In this document: piece after piece, positions 1 through 6,203 of the stretch
Numbering within the stretch: the first letter of the stretch is position 1
Layout of the letters: every line of letters begins with the position of its first letter
Assembly (NCBI GenBank): GCA_947460065.1
Contig: CANHGF010000141.1
Location: 1 to 6,653 of the forward strand
Direction: 5' to 3'
Source of the DNA: Comamonadaceae bacterium
GTDB taxonomy: Bacteria; Pseudomonadota; Gammaproteobacteria; Burkholderiales; Burkholderiaceae_C
DNA length: 6,653 nucleotides
Program-made: the position numbers and the translations under genes
Notes under the pieces: model-generated
Seen by the model: only the letters and a program-made list of their open reading frames with translations
What the model was told of the DNA's origin: nothing
The model's database searches: none

Positions 1-1352
1 CGCTGCTGTTCATGCAGTTTGCCGACGGCCGCATCATCACCCTGATCGGTGTGGCCATGATGGCGGCGGTGATGTTGATCACCCTGCTGGTTGAGCGCTC
101 GCGGTTTGGTTTGGCCATGCTGTCGATCAAGCAAAACGAGATGGCGGGCGAGGCGGCGGGCATCAACACCTTGCGCATCAAGATGCTGGGCTTTGTGCTC
201 AGCGGCGCCTTGGGCGGGCTGGCTGGCGGCTTTCATGCGGTGGTGCTGCAAGTGGTCACCCCGCACGGCGTGCTGGGCACGGTGGTGTCGGCGCAGGCCC
301 TGATTCTGACGCTGTTTGGCGGTATCGGCACCTTGTTCGGGCCGGTGATCGGTGCGGTGGTGCTGGTGCCGCTGACCGAAGCCTTGCGTGCTCAGCTGGG
401 TCATGTTTTGCCCGGCATTCAGGGCGTGATCTACGGCCTGACCATCATGCTGGTGATTCTGTTGGCGCCCGAAGGCTTGTACTGGAAGGTCCGCGATCTG
501 CTGGCGCGTCGCAGGCAGGCCTTGCAGCCCACGAAGCAGGCTGAGGCCGCCCGCGCGGCTGTCTCCGAGCCAGTGGCTGCGGCTGCCGCGACAAGAACAG
601 CGCGCCAGCGCGGCGAGGTGATCTTGAAGGTCAGCGAGCTGTCCAAGAATTTTGGCGGCCTCAAGGCGGTGCAGAACGTTGGTTTCGAGGTCTATCGCGG
701 CGAGATTTTGGGCATCATCGGTCCCAACGGCGCGGGCAAGACCACCTTGTTCAATTTGCTCAACGGTTTTCAGCCGGCCAGCGGCGGTCAGGTGCATCTA
801 TTGGGTCAGGCCACGATGGGGCTCAAGCCCAATGCGCTGTGCCGACTGGGCCTGGGCCGCACCTTTCAGGTAGCGCGTCCCTTCGCACGCATGAGCGTGC
901 TCGACAACGTGGTGGTCGGTGCGATTGCACGCAGCGCCAGCGGCGAGCAGGCCTTGGCCATGGCGCGCAAGGCGCTGGAGATTGTTGGCCTGGCGCAGCG
1001 TGCAGATGCCGTGGTCAGCGGCTTGACCAATCTGGAGCTGCGTCTGATGGAGCTGGCGCGGGCGCTGGCCTGCGGCCCACAACTGCTGCTGCTCGATGAA
1101 ACCCTGGCTGGCCTGGGCGCTGCCGAGGTCGAGGATATCTTGCGGGTCATCCAGCGCCTGCCCGATGCGGGCGTAACGGTGGTGATCATTGAGCACACCA
1201 TGCAGGCCATGCTGCGGCTGGCCGACCGCTTTCTGGTGCTCGATCATGGTCAGGTGATCGCGCAGGGCCTGCCCGCGCAGGTCATGGTTGATCCGGCGGT
1301 GGTCAAAGCCTACCTGGGCAAGAAATGGATGGACTTGCATGCTCAGGCTTGA
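1..1352 (+). CDS. livM-livG: LivM permease-LivG ATPase fusion of a branched-chain-amino-acid-type ABC importer (5' partial)
   Basis: This is an inner-membrane permease joined to a cytoplasmic ATPase of a HAAT/Liv-family importer. The reading frame is open to the left edge (codons from base 3), so the ATG at 12 is probably internal and the N-terminal half of LivM is missing. Numbering from that Met: residues 1-165 are the LivM C-terminal part, with about four hydrophobic segments, the cytoplasmic-loop motif around AGEAAGIN (45-52) and the LivM-typical LFGGIGTLFGP (101-111). Residues 165-204 are an Ala/Arg-rich linker. The LivG domain follows with Walker A GPNGAGKTT (237-245), Q-loop Gln286, Walker B LLLLDE (358-363) and switch His395. 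The ABC signature is non-consensus (LTNLELR instead of LSxGQ), and Thr364 replaces the usual Pro after Walker B. LivM-LivG fusions are, from general knowledge, frequent in Burkholderiales. The substrate is not determined; amino acids, aromatic acids, amides and urea are all possible for the family. Confidence 0.93.
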   Translation, partial: LLFMQFADGRIITLIGVAMMAAVMLITLLVERSRFGLAMLSIKQNEMAGEAAGINTLRIKMLGFVLSGALGGLAGGFHAVVLQVVTPHGVLGTVVSAQALILTLFGGIGTLFGPVIGAVVLVPLTEALRAQLGHVLPGIQGVIYGLTIMLVILLAPEGLYWKVRDLLARRRQALQPTKQAEAARAAVSEPVAAAAATRTARQRGEVILKVSELSKNFGGLKAVQNVGFEVYRGEILGIIGPNGAGKTTLFNLLNGFQPASGGQVHLLGQATMGLKPNALCRLGLGRTFQVARPFARMSVLDNVVVGAIARSASGEQALAMARKALEIVGLAQRADAVVSGLTNLELRLMELARALACGPQLLLLDETLAGLGAAEVEDILRVIQRLPDAGVTVVIIEHTMQAMLRLADRFLVLDHGQVIAQGLPAQVMVDPAVVKAYLGKKWMDLHAQA

Positions 1353-2049
1353 GGCGATCAGCGCGTCCTACGGCGCCATCCGGGCGCTGCATGAGGTGAC
1401 CATCGAGGTGCAGGCCGGCCAGTTTGTGGCCATCGTCGGCCCGAACGGCGCAGGCAAGACCACGCTGTTCAAAACCATCTCTGGCCTGATCAAGCCCGAC
1501 ACCGGACGCATTGAATTTGAAGGCCAGGACCTGCTCAAGCTGCCTGCGCGGGAGCGCGCCCACCTGGGCATCGCCCATGTGCCTGAAGGCCGCCAGGTGT
1601 TTGGCAATTTGAGCGTGCTTGAGAACCTGCAGATGGGCGCCACGCCGCAGCGCGGCCGTGCCGATTGGGCGCGCAACCTGGAGCGCTGCTTCTCGCTGTT
1701 TCCGGTGCTGGCCGAGCGGCGTGATCAGTTGGCCGGCACCCTCTCGGGCGGTGAGCAGCAGATGCTGGCCATCGGTCGGGCCCTGGCTTCGTCGCCGCGT
1801 TTGCTGATGCTCGATGAGCCCTCGATGGGGCTGGCGCCCATCGTGGTGGATCTGATTTTCGAGCGCATCGGCGATTTGCATCGCGACGGTCAGCTCACGA
1901 TTGTCCTGGTCGAGCAGCGGGTGGTGGAAGCCCTTGAGCCTTGCGATCAGGCCTATGTTCTGGATGTGGGTCGCTGCGTAGCCAGCGGTCCACCGGACCA
2001 AATCCTCAAGGATGCGCGCATCCGACAGGCTTATCTCGGCATTCAATAA
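1339..2049 (+). CDS. livF: LivF-type ABC transporter ATP-binding protein
   Basis: This is the second ATPase of the importer; it should pair with the LivG domain of the preceding fusion under the LivH/LivM membrane dimer. The protein is 236 residues, the normal LivF length. Visible motifs are Walker A GPNGAGKTT (34-42), the LivF-typical VPEGRQVF (81-88), a canonical signature LSGGEQQ (135-141) and Walker B LLMLDE (155-160). Gln193 in LVEQ stands where most ABC ATPases have the switch His; E. coli LivF has the same Gln, so this is a family trait. I chose the ATG at 1339 because MLRLEAIS aligns with the LivF start; the in-frame ATG at 1288 would add 17 residues that are only livG read in another frame. 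The start lies 14 bases inside the upstream gene, implying translational coupling. A weak GGATGGA (1327-1333) precedes it. The long antisense frame on the other strand is a coding shadow. Confidence 0.95.
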   Translation: MLRLEAISASYGAIRALHEVTIEVQAGQFVAIVGPNGAGKTTLFKTISGLIKPDTGRIEFEGQDLLKLPARERAHLGIAHVPEGRQVFGNLSVLENLQMGATPQRGRADWARNLERCFSLFPVLAERRDQLAGTLSGGEQQMLAIGRALASSPRLLMLDEPSMGLAPIVVDLIFERIGDLHRDGQLTIVLVEQRVVEALEPCDQAYVLDVGRCVASGPPDQILKDARIRQAYLGIQ

Positions 2050-2064
2050 CTTTCAACCACAGCC

Positions 2065-2070
2065 AAGGAG
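2065..2070 (+). promoter_or_regulatory. Shine-Dalgarno site of the binding-protein gene
   Basis: AAGGAG lies six bases before the ATG at 2077, a near-consensus ribosome binding site. It is clearly stronger than the sequence ahead of livF. This fits the usual need for more binding protein than transporter, although that reading is inference. It also fixes the start codon choice. Confidence 0.85.
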
Positions 2071-2076
2071 ATCCCC

Positions 2077-3318
2077 ATGTCCCAACGTCTCGTCACACGC
2101 CGCACTGCCTTGAGCATGACGGCAGCCGCTGTCACAGCCGCCCATGTGGGCGGCGCGCTTGCTCAGGCTTCGCGCACCGTCAAGATCGGCACGGTGGTAC
2201 CGCTGTCGGGCCCCTGGGCCTCAATCGGTCAGAACATCAAGGCCGGCGCTGAGATGGCCATTGAGGAAATCAACGCCGCCGGTGGCATCAAGGCCCTGGG
2301 TGGCGCCAAGCTGGAACTGGTGGCCGCTGACGCCGAAGACTCGGTGGAAAAAGCCAAGAACGCCGCCGCCCGCCTGCTGGCGCAAGAGCCCACCCTGATC
2401 GGTGGCTTGGGCGATGCCTTGAGCGGCATGACCCTGGTGGTGACCGAGCAGACCGAGCGGGCCGAACTGCCCTGGCTGACGCAGACTTTTGCCGATGTGC
2501 TCACCGAGCGCGGCTTCAAAAATATCTTCGAGGTGGTGCCGATCGCCACCATGCAGGGGCAGTTGGCCCTGCCCACTGTCATGGACCTGGCCAAGCTCGC
2601 TGGCGTGAGCCCGAAGTCGGTGGCGGTGGTTGCCGATACCAACCAGGCGATTCAGGGCATGGTCAAGACTTGGCGTGACGGCGGCTTTGCCAAGGCCGGT
2701 TTGACGCTGCTGTCCGAAAAACCCTATACACCGCCAATTTCCGATGCCACTGAACTGATCGGCAATCTGCGCCGGAGTAAGCCCGATGTGCTCTTCCTCA
2801 TGCCCTCGGCCTTGCCTGACCTCAAGCTGATGCTCGACAAGCTCTCTGAACTCGGCCTCGGCCGTGACGTGTTACCGACCTTTGCAGTGGCCGGCCCAAG
2901 CGCGACTCCGGAACTTCTGGGTGTCGCCGGTGCCAAGAGCCTGGATGGCTTTTTCAGCATCAATTCCAACTGGCCGGGCCGCAAGCACCAGGACCTGGTG
3001 GCCCGCTTCAAGGTCCGTACCGGCAGGCCTTGGATGACCTCTCAGGGCATCGACGGCTACGGCCAGATCCAGATCTACCGCGAAGCGCTGGAAAAAGCTG
3101 GCGTAGCCGATCGTCGCCGCGTCGCCGATCAGATCCGCCGAATGGACACCTCCACCGGCGCCGCCGACTATTTCACCGGCCCGCTCAAGTGGGACGAACG
3201 CGGCCGCCGCATCGGCGCGGGCTTGGTGATCGCCCAATGGCAGGGCGGTCAGCCGGTGCCGGTGTACCCTGCCAGCCTGGCCACCCACAAGCCGATCTGG
3301 CCGGGCGCCAAGTCCTGA
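2077..3318 (+). CDS. LivK-like periplasmic substrate-binding protein of the ABC importer
   Basis: This is a periplasmic ligand-binding protein (type I fold, Leu/Ile/Val-binding or Peripla_BP_6 class) that delivers substrate to the importer encoded just upstream. The protein is 413 residues. The N-terminus has positive charges, TRRTAL at 7-12 and a hydrophobic Ala-rich stretch to about 29, with likely signal cleavage after ALA (27-29) or AQA (29-31). The twin Arg resembles a weak Tat motif but lacks the common Phe/Leu-Lys ending. Mature-protein hallmarks are KIGTVVPLSGPWASIG (36-51), then AGAEMAIEEINAAGGI and a conserved Asp in LELVAADAED, the family's usual first lobe. It sits 27 bases after livF with its own strong ribosome binding site, so it is the last gene of this operon before the intergenic repeats. 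The ligand cannot be told from sequence; branched-chain amino acids, aromatic acids and short amides are all bound by relatives. Confidence 0.93.
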   Translation: MSQRLVTRRTALSMTAAAVTAAHVGGALAQASRTVKIGTVVPLSGPWASIGQNIKAGAEMAIEEINAAGGIKALGGAKLELVAADAEDSVEKAKNAAARLLAQEPTLIGGLGDALSGMTLVVTEQTERAELPWLTQTFADVLTERGFKNIFEVVPIATMQGQLALPTVMDLAKLAGVSPKSVAVVADTNQAIQGMVKTWRDGGFAKAGLTLLSEKPYTPPISDATELIGNLRRSKPDVLFLMPSALPDLKLMLDKLSELGLGRDVLPTFAVAGPSATPELLGVAGAKSLDGFFSINSNWPGRKHQDLVARFKVRTGRPWMTSQGIDGYGQIQIYREALEKAGVADRRRVADQIRRMDTSTGAADYFTGPLKWDERGRRIGAGLVIAQWQGGQPVPVYPASLATHKPIWPGAKS

Positions 3319-3338
3319 GGGCTGACAGGCTTCGATCG

Positions 3339-3426
3339 CTATCGCTGCGAGGGCGCAGCTCCCACACCTTCTGGCACAGGCCCTGAATGATTTTGTGGGA
3401 GCGCCGCCCCTGCGCGATGCGGCCTT
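3339..3426. repeat. REP-like inverted pair 1 (BIME-like)
   Basis: The left unit (3339-3368, minus orientation) and right unit (3390-3426, plus orientation) face each other across 21 bases. They share perfect 9-base inverted arms, GCTCCCACA (3358-3366) and TGTGGGAGC (3394-3402). The left unit also has an internal hairpin, GCTGCG (3344-3349) with CGCAGC (3354-3359) and a four-base AGGG loop. The TGTGGGAGC head and GCGAT tail resemble REP elements known from pseudomonads and other proteobacteria. Such pairs are called BIMEs and are normally mobilised by a REP-associated transposase elsewhere in the genome. Confidence 0.75.
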
Positions 3427-3460
3427 TGTGGAATCGCCGCCCTCGGCGCGATGCGGCCTT
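3425..3460 (+). repeat. Single degenerate REP-like unit
   Basis: This is a third plus-oriented unit directly after pair 1, with head TTTGTGGAATC where the others read TTTGTGGGAGC. Its tail GCGCGATGCGGCCTT (3446-3460) repeats 3412-3426 exactly at a 34-base offset. An inner hairpin CGCC (3438-3441), CTC loop, GGCG (3445-3448) is kept. It looks like a partly decayed copy. Confidence 0.65.
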
Positions 3461-3489
3461 CGAGCAGATTCAGCGCTTGAGCGAAGGCC

Positions 3490-3577
3490 CTATCGCTGCG
3501 AGGGCGCAGCTCCCACACCCTGACCTGTGGCTTTGAACAGATTTTGTGGGAGCCCCGCCCTCGGCGCGATGGGGCTT
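3490..3577. repeat. REP-like inverted pair 2 (BIME-like)
   Basis: This is a second inverted pair with the same layout as pair 1. The left unit 3490-3519 is identical over 30 bases to 3339-3368, and the right unit 3541-3577 is similar to 3390-3426; both are shifted by exactly 151 bases and again separated by 21 bases. Perfect inverted arms are GCTCCCACA (3509-3517) and TGTGGGAGC (3545-3553). The right unit adds hairpins AGCCCC (3551-3556) with GGGGCT (3571-3576), and CGCC (3556-3559) with GGCG (3563-3566). It ends 16 bases before the stop codon of the minus-strand gene. Confidence 0.75.
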
Positions 3578-3593
3578 GTGATCGAGCCCGCCT

Positions 3594-4568
3594 TCAGTCT
3601 GGCTTGATATTGGCCGCCTTGACCACCCCGGCCCAGTTGTCCAGGTCTTCCTTGAGCAGGGCCTCGAAGCTGCGCGGTGTGCTCTTGCCATCGATCTCAT
3701 TGGCATAAGGCGCGAGCTTGGCCAGGATGTCCTTGTCGGCCAGCACCTGGTTGACGGCTGCTGCGATCTTTTCGGTGATCTCCAAGGGGGTGCCTTTGGG
3801 GGCGAGCAGGCCGTTCCAGTAGCGGGCGCCGAAGTCTTTGAAGCCTAGCTCTTCCATGGTGGGTACGTTCGGCGCGGTGGCCAAGCGGTTGCGGCTGGTC
3901 ACCGCCAGTGCGCTGATGCGGCCGTCGCGCACCATGGGTAGGGCGGTTGATGAGACTGCAAAGTGGTAGTCGACCCGCCCGGCAATTTGCTCGTTCATCG
4001 CCTGCGGCGAGCCTTTGAAGGGCACCGAGGTGGCCTGCATGCCGGTGCGCACCCGAAACAGCTCGGCGGTGAAGTGCGAGGGTGAGCCATTGCCTGAGGT
4101 GGCATAAAACACATTGCCATTGCGCGATTTGCTCAGGGCCAGCAGGTCTTGCGGGGTCTTCAGGCCCAGCGGTGGGTAACTGACCAGCACCATTGGCGAC
4201 CAGGCCAGGTTGAGCACCGGCGTGAAGGAATCGGGTACCTTGAAGTTCTGTTTGGTGCCCATGGCCGTGACCATATTGAGCGCGGCCGAGGTGAACAGCA
4301 GGGTGTAGCCGTCGGGCGCAGCGCCGGCGACGATGTCGGCGCCGATGGCGCCGGTGGCGCCGGCCTTGTTGTCAATCACCAGCGGCTGCTTGAGGATCTC
4401 GCGCAGGGGTTCGCTGATGATGCGCACCATCACGTCGATCAGGCTGCCCGGTGGCCAGGCCACCACGATGCGAATGGGCTTGTTGGGATAGCTGCTGGGC
4501 TGTGTCAGCCCGGCGCTCGGCAGGCTGGCTGCGGCAGCAGCGCAGATGAGCAGGCGGCGTTTCATCAT
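3594..4568 (-). CDS. Bug-type (TctC-like) solute-binding protein of the tripartite tricarboxylate transporter family
   Basis: This is a periplasmic binding protein, typically for carboxylates such as citrate or aromatic acids, serving TctA/TctB permeases or acting as an orphan sensor or feeder. The protein is 324 residues, the usual family length. The N-terminus (MMKRRLL, then an Ala-rich core to about 20) is a signal peptide with no clean AxA cleavage site. Family hallmarks are YPNKPIRIVVAWPPG (27-41), Asp45, an IDNKAGATGAIGAD stretch (65-78) and APDGYTLL (84-91). The first ligand loop reads PGSLID where many relatives have PGGxxD. It is the last gene of the minus-strand operon, 26 bases after the aldolase gene, with its own strong ribosome binding site. 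No tctA or tctB gene is in the window, so its membrane partner is unknown. Met at 4565 is an equally possible start, one residue shorter. The ligand is not identifiable from sequence. Confidence 0.93.
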   Translation of the reverse strand: MMKRRLLICAAAAASLPSAGLTQPSSYPNKPIRIVVAWPPGSLIDVMVRIISEPLREILKQPLVIDNKAGATGAIGADIVAGAAPDGYTLLFTSAALNMVTAMGTKQNFKVPDSFTPVLNLAWSPMVLVSYPPLGLKTPQDLLALSKSRNGNVFYATSGNGSPSHFTAELFRVRTGMQATSVPFKGSPQAMNEQIAGRVDYHFAVSSTALPMVRDGRISALAVTSRNRLATAPNVPTMEELGFKDFGARYWNGLLAPKGTPLEITEKIAAAVNQVLADKDILAKLAPYANEIDGKSTPRSFEALLKEDLDNWAGVVKAANIKPD

Positions 4569-4573
4569 GGTGT

Positions 4574-4579
4574 CTCCTC
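4574..4579 (-). promoter_or_regulatory. Shine-Dalgarno site of the Bug-type gene
   Basis: On the minus strand GAGGAG lies five bases before the ATG at 4568 and eight before the next ATG at 4565. It is a near-consensus site and the only strong one in this operon, so the binding protein may be made in excess of the enzymes upstream of it. Confidence 0.8.
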
Positions 4580-4594
4580 GATAGTTTTCTTGTG

Positions 4595-5389
4595 TCAGCG
4601 CGCAGTGGCAGCTGCTTCTTGCATGGATTGCACCGCCTTTTGCAGTGCCTCGATCAGGTAGGCGCCGTCGTTGCCGCCCATCAGCAGGCGGGCGCCGGCG
4701 GCCACCATGTCTGCCATGGGGGGGCCGCCGGCCCCGCCGGCCACGAAATGCTTGCCGCAGCGCTGTGCAGCGGCTGCTGCTGCCAGATAGGCCTGGCAGA
4801 TGCTCTCATGACGGACTTGCCCGGGCAAGCCCAGCTCAAGGCTCAGGTCCATTGGCCCCATCATCAGCGCATCGACGCCTTCGGTGGCCGCAATTTCTTC
4901 GGCCCGGGCTACGCCTTGCGCGGTCTCGATCATGGCGATCATGAACACCTCGCTGTTGCGCTGGGGCACCGCCTCGGCGGCGGCTTGGCGTCGATAGCCC
5001 GAGGCCGGGCCTATCGCCGCCATGGAGCGCCGACCGAGCGGCGGGTATTTGGCCAGCTCCAGCGCGGCTTGGATGTCTTGGCGGCTGCTGACATGCGGGA
5101 TGATCAGGCCGGTGGCGCCGCAGTCAAGGATGGGGCCGACCGTGCCCACCTCGGCCGAATGCACCCGCACCAGAGCGGTCATGTTGCAGGCCTGGGCCAT
5201 CTGGCACAGGTCGGCGATTTCACGCAGGGAGAACACGCCGTGCTCGGCGTCGATGTAAAAGCCATCAAAGCCTGCCTCGCGCAGGATGAAGACCGCATCG
5301 ACGCTGCGCAACTGGCGCAGCGACATCAGCTTGACGCAGCCGCCAGTGGCCAACTTGCTGCGCAAGGGATGGGTGGATGGGCTGCTCAT
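4595..5389 (-). CDS. HpcH/HpaI-family class II aldolase
   Basis: This is a cytoplasmic metal-dependent aldolase of the HpcH/HpaI aldolase/citrate lyase family. Such enzymes cleave 4-hydroxy-2-oxo acids to pyruvate (or a pyruvate analogue) plus an aldehyde. The protein is 264 residues, matching the family. Residues matching the E. coli HpcH active site are present: His50 in DAEHG, Arg75 in LVRVH, and metal ligands Glu155 (MIETAQG) and Asp181 (GPMDLS), a constant offset of six from HpcH His45, Arg70, Glu149 and Asp175 as I recall them. CGATGLIIPHV (90-100) and KYPPLGRRS (114-122) are also typical. The start is nine bases after the stop of the SDR gene upstream, with only a weak GAAAG before it, so translational coupling is likely. 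The true substrate is unknown; homoprotocatechuate-pathway aldolase and other 2-oxo-3-deoxy acid aldolases are alternatives within the family. Confidence 0.92.
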   Translation of the reverse strand: MSSPSTHPLRSKLATGGCVKLMSLRQLRSVDAVFILREAGFDGFYIDAEHGVFSLREIADLCQMAQACNMTALVRVHSAEVGTVGPILDCGATGLIIPHVSSRQDIQAALELAKYPPLGRRSMAAIGPASGYRRQAAAEAVPQRNSEVFMIAMIETAQGVARAEEIAATEGVDALMMGPMDLSLELGLPGQVRHESICQAYLAAAAAAQRCGKHFVAGGAGGPPMADMVAAGARLLMGGNDGAYLIEALQKAVQSMQEAAATAR

Positions 5390-5398
5390 AAGGCGCTT

Positions 5399-6199
5399 TC
5401 AGGTGGTGCCCGGCTTGGGTGGTGGATAGCCGCGCGAGGTAAAGCCCGCGTCAACGGTGACGATGTTGCCCGACATGCCCGAGGCGCGTGGCGAGCACAG
5501 GAAAGCGGCCACATCGGCCACCTCGCGCGGATCGATCAGCTTGCCGCGCGGGAAGTCCTTGGCCATCTCAGGCCAGCGGTTTTCGTCGCCGAGCAGGGCG
5601 GCTGCGCGCCTGCGCATCGTGCCCTTGGCCTTTTCTGTTTCGACCCAACCCGGGCTCAGGCCCAGCACCCGCACCCCCAGATCGAGGCTGACGCCGCCGA
5701 TGGTGCGGGTCAGGGCCACCAAAGCTGCATTGCCCATGGAGCCGGCTGCGTAGCCGTAGTCGAGCCGCTCGGCGCCGATGCCGATGATGTTGAGGATCAC
5801 GCCGGCCTGGCGCTTGACCATGTGCGCATACAGCGCGCGGGTGAGGTTGAGGTAGCCAAAGACCTTGAGCTCCCAGCTCTGGCGCCAGCGCTCGTCGTCG
5901 AGTTCGAGCACGCTGCCGCGCGGAATCGCGCCGGCGTTGTTGACCAGGATGTCAACCTGCGCGCAGGCGGCGGCCAGGTTCTGTATGTCGTGTGCCTTCG
6001 ATAGGTCGGCCGGATGGGTGTGTACCTGCACACCATGCTCGCTGCTCAGACGTTCGGCCAGGGCTTGCAGGGCCTGCGGGTTGCGTGCTGCCAGATGCAG
6101 GTGGCAACCTTCGGCGGCCAATGCCTGGGCAATGGCCATGCCTATGCCCTGCGAAGCGCCGGTGACGAGGGCGTGTTTTCCTTGAAGCTGCAGGTCCAT
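5399..6199 (-). CDS. SDR-family protein lacking the classical catalytic tetrad
   Basis: This is a Rossmann-fold short-chain dehydrogenase/reductase homologue of 266 residues. The cofactor site is intact: TGASQGIG (13-20), Asp65 in PADLS, NNAG (87-90), and Arg39 after the second strand, which suggests NADP(H). The PG motif at 183-184 and the C-terminal SGNIVTVDAGF stretch are also normal. The catalytic Asn-Ser-Tyr-Lys positions appear changed to Lys112 (ELKVFGYL), Gly140 (NIIGIG), Gly153 and Asn157 (GSMGNAAL). I recall a proteobacterial SDR subgroup with the same ELKVFGY and GSxGNAAL pattern, so this is probably a subgroup trait and not decay. Tyr150 lies three residues from the usual place and might substitute. 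It starts four bases after the stop of the neighbouring SDR gene and ends nine bases before the aldolase start, so it belongs to the operon. The activity is uncertain: an unusual oxidoreductase, another reaction, or a binding role. Confidence 0.88.
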   Translation of the reverse strand: MDLQLQGKHALVTGASQGIGMAIAQALAAEGCHLHLAARNPQALQALAERLSSEHGVQVHTHPADLSKAHDIQNLAAACAQVDILVNNAGAIPRGSVLELDDERWRQSWELKVFGYLNLTRALYAHMVKRQAGVILNIIGIGAERLDYGYAAGSMGNAALVALTRTIGGVSLDLGVRVLGLSPGWVETEKAKGTMRRRAAALLGDENRWPEMAKDFPRGKLIDPREVADVAAFLCSPRASGMSGNIVTVDAGFTSRGYPPPKPGTT

Positions 6200-6203
6200 G
6201 GGT

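Larger units (their letters stand above)
3319..3593. other. Intergenic gap between convergent operons, filled by REP-like palindromes
   Basis: The gap is 275 bases between the stop of the LivK-like gene (plus) and the stop of the Bug-type gene (minus). I see no credible gene; the short frames here are spill-over from neighbours. It contains five REP-like units, listed separately. Several form GC-rich hairpins, but none is followed by a T-run in either direction, so a classical intrinsic terminator is not visible. The palindromes may still stop or stabilise both convergent transcripts, which is inference from what is known of REP elements. Confidence 0.8.

Noticed and set aside
1288..1338. An upstream in-frame ATG for livF that would extend the protein by 17 residues.
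   Set aside because: The extra residues are only the livG coding sequence in another frame; the family start fits the ATG at 1339.
798..1340. A 180-codon minus-strand frame opposite the LivG domain.
   Set aside because: It is an antisense shadow with low-complexity, His/Gln-rich composition.
1303..2046. A 247-codon minus-strand frame covering nearly all of livF.
   Set aside because: It mirrors livF, matches no known family by eye, and the sense strand has every LivF motif.
3344..3359. An intrinsic terminator downstream of the LivK-like gene.
   Set aside because: The hairpin is strong but is followed by CTCCCACACC and not a T-run; the same lack holds for the hairpins nearest the minus-strand stop.
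3339..3577. A CRISPR array, suggested by repeated palindromic units.
   Set aside because: Units alternate in orientation, spacing varies, spacers resemble each other, and no cas gene is present; REP/BIME elements explain the pattern.
4592..6004. A 470-codon open frame on the plus strand, spanning the aldolase gene and most of the tetrad-less SDR gene.
   Set aside because: It lies antisense to two well-supported genes and across their junction. Its product is rich in Ala, Gly, His and Gln with no recognisable domain, as expected of an antisense shadow in GC-rich DNA.
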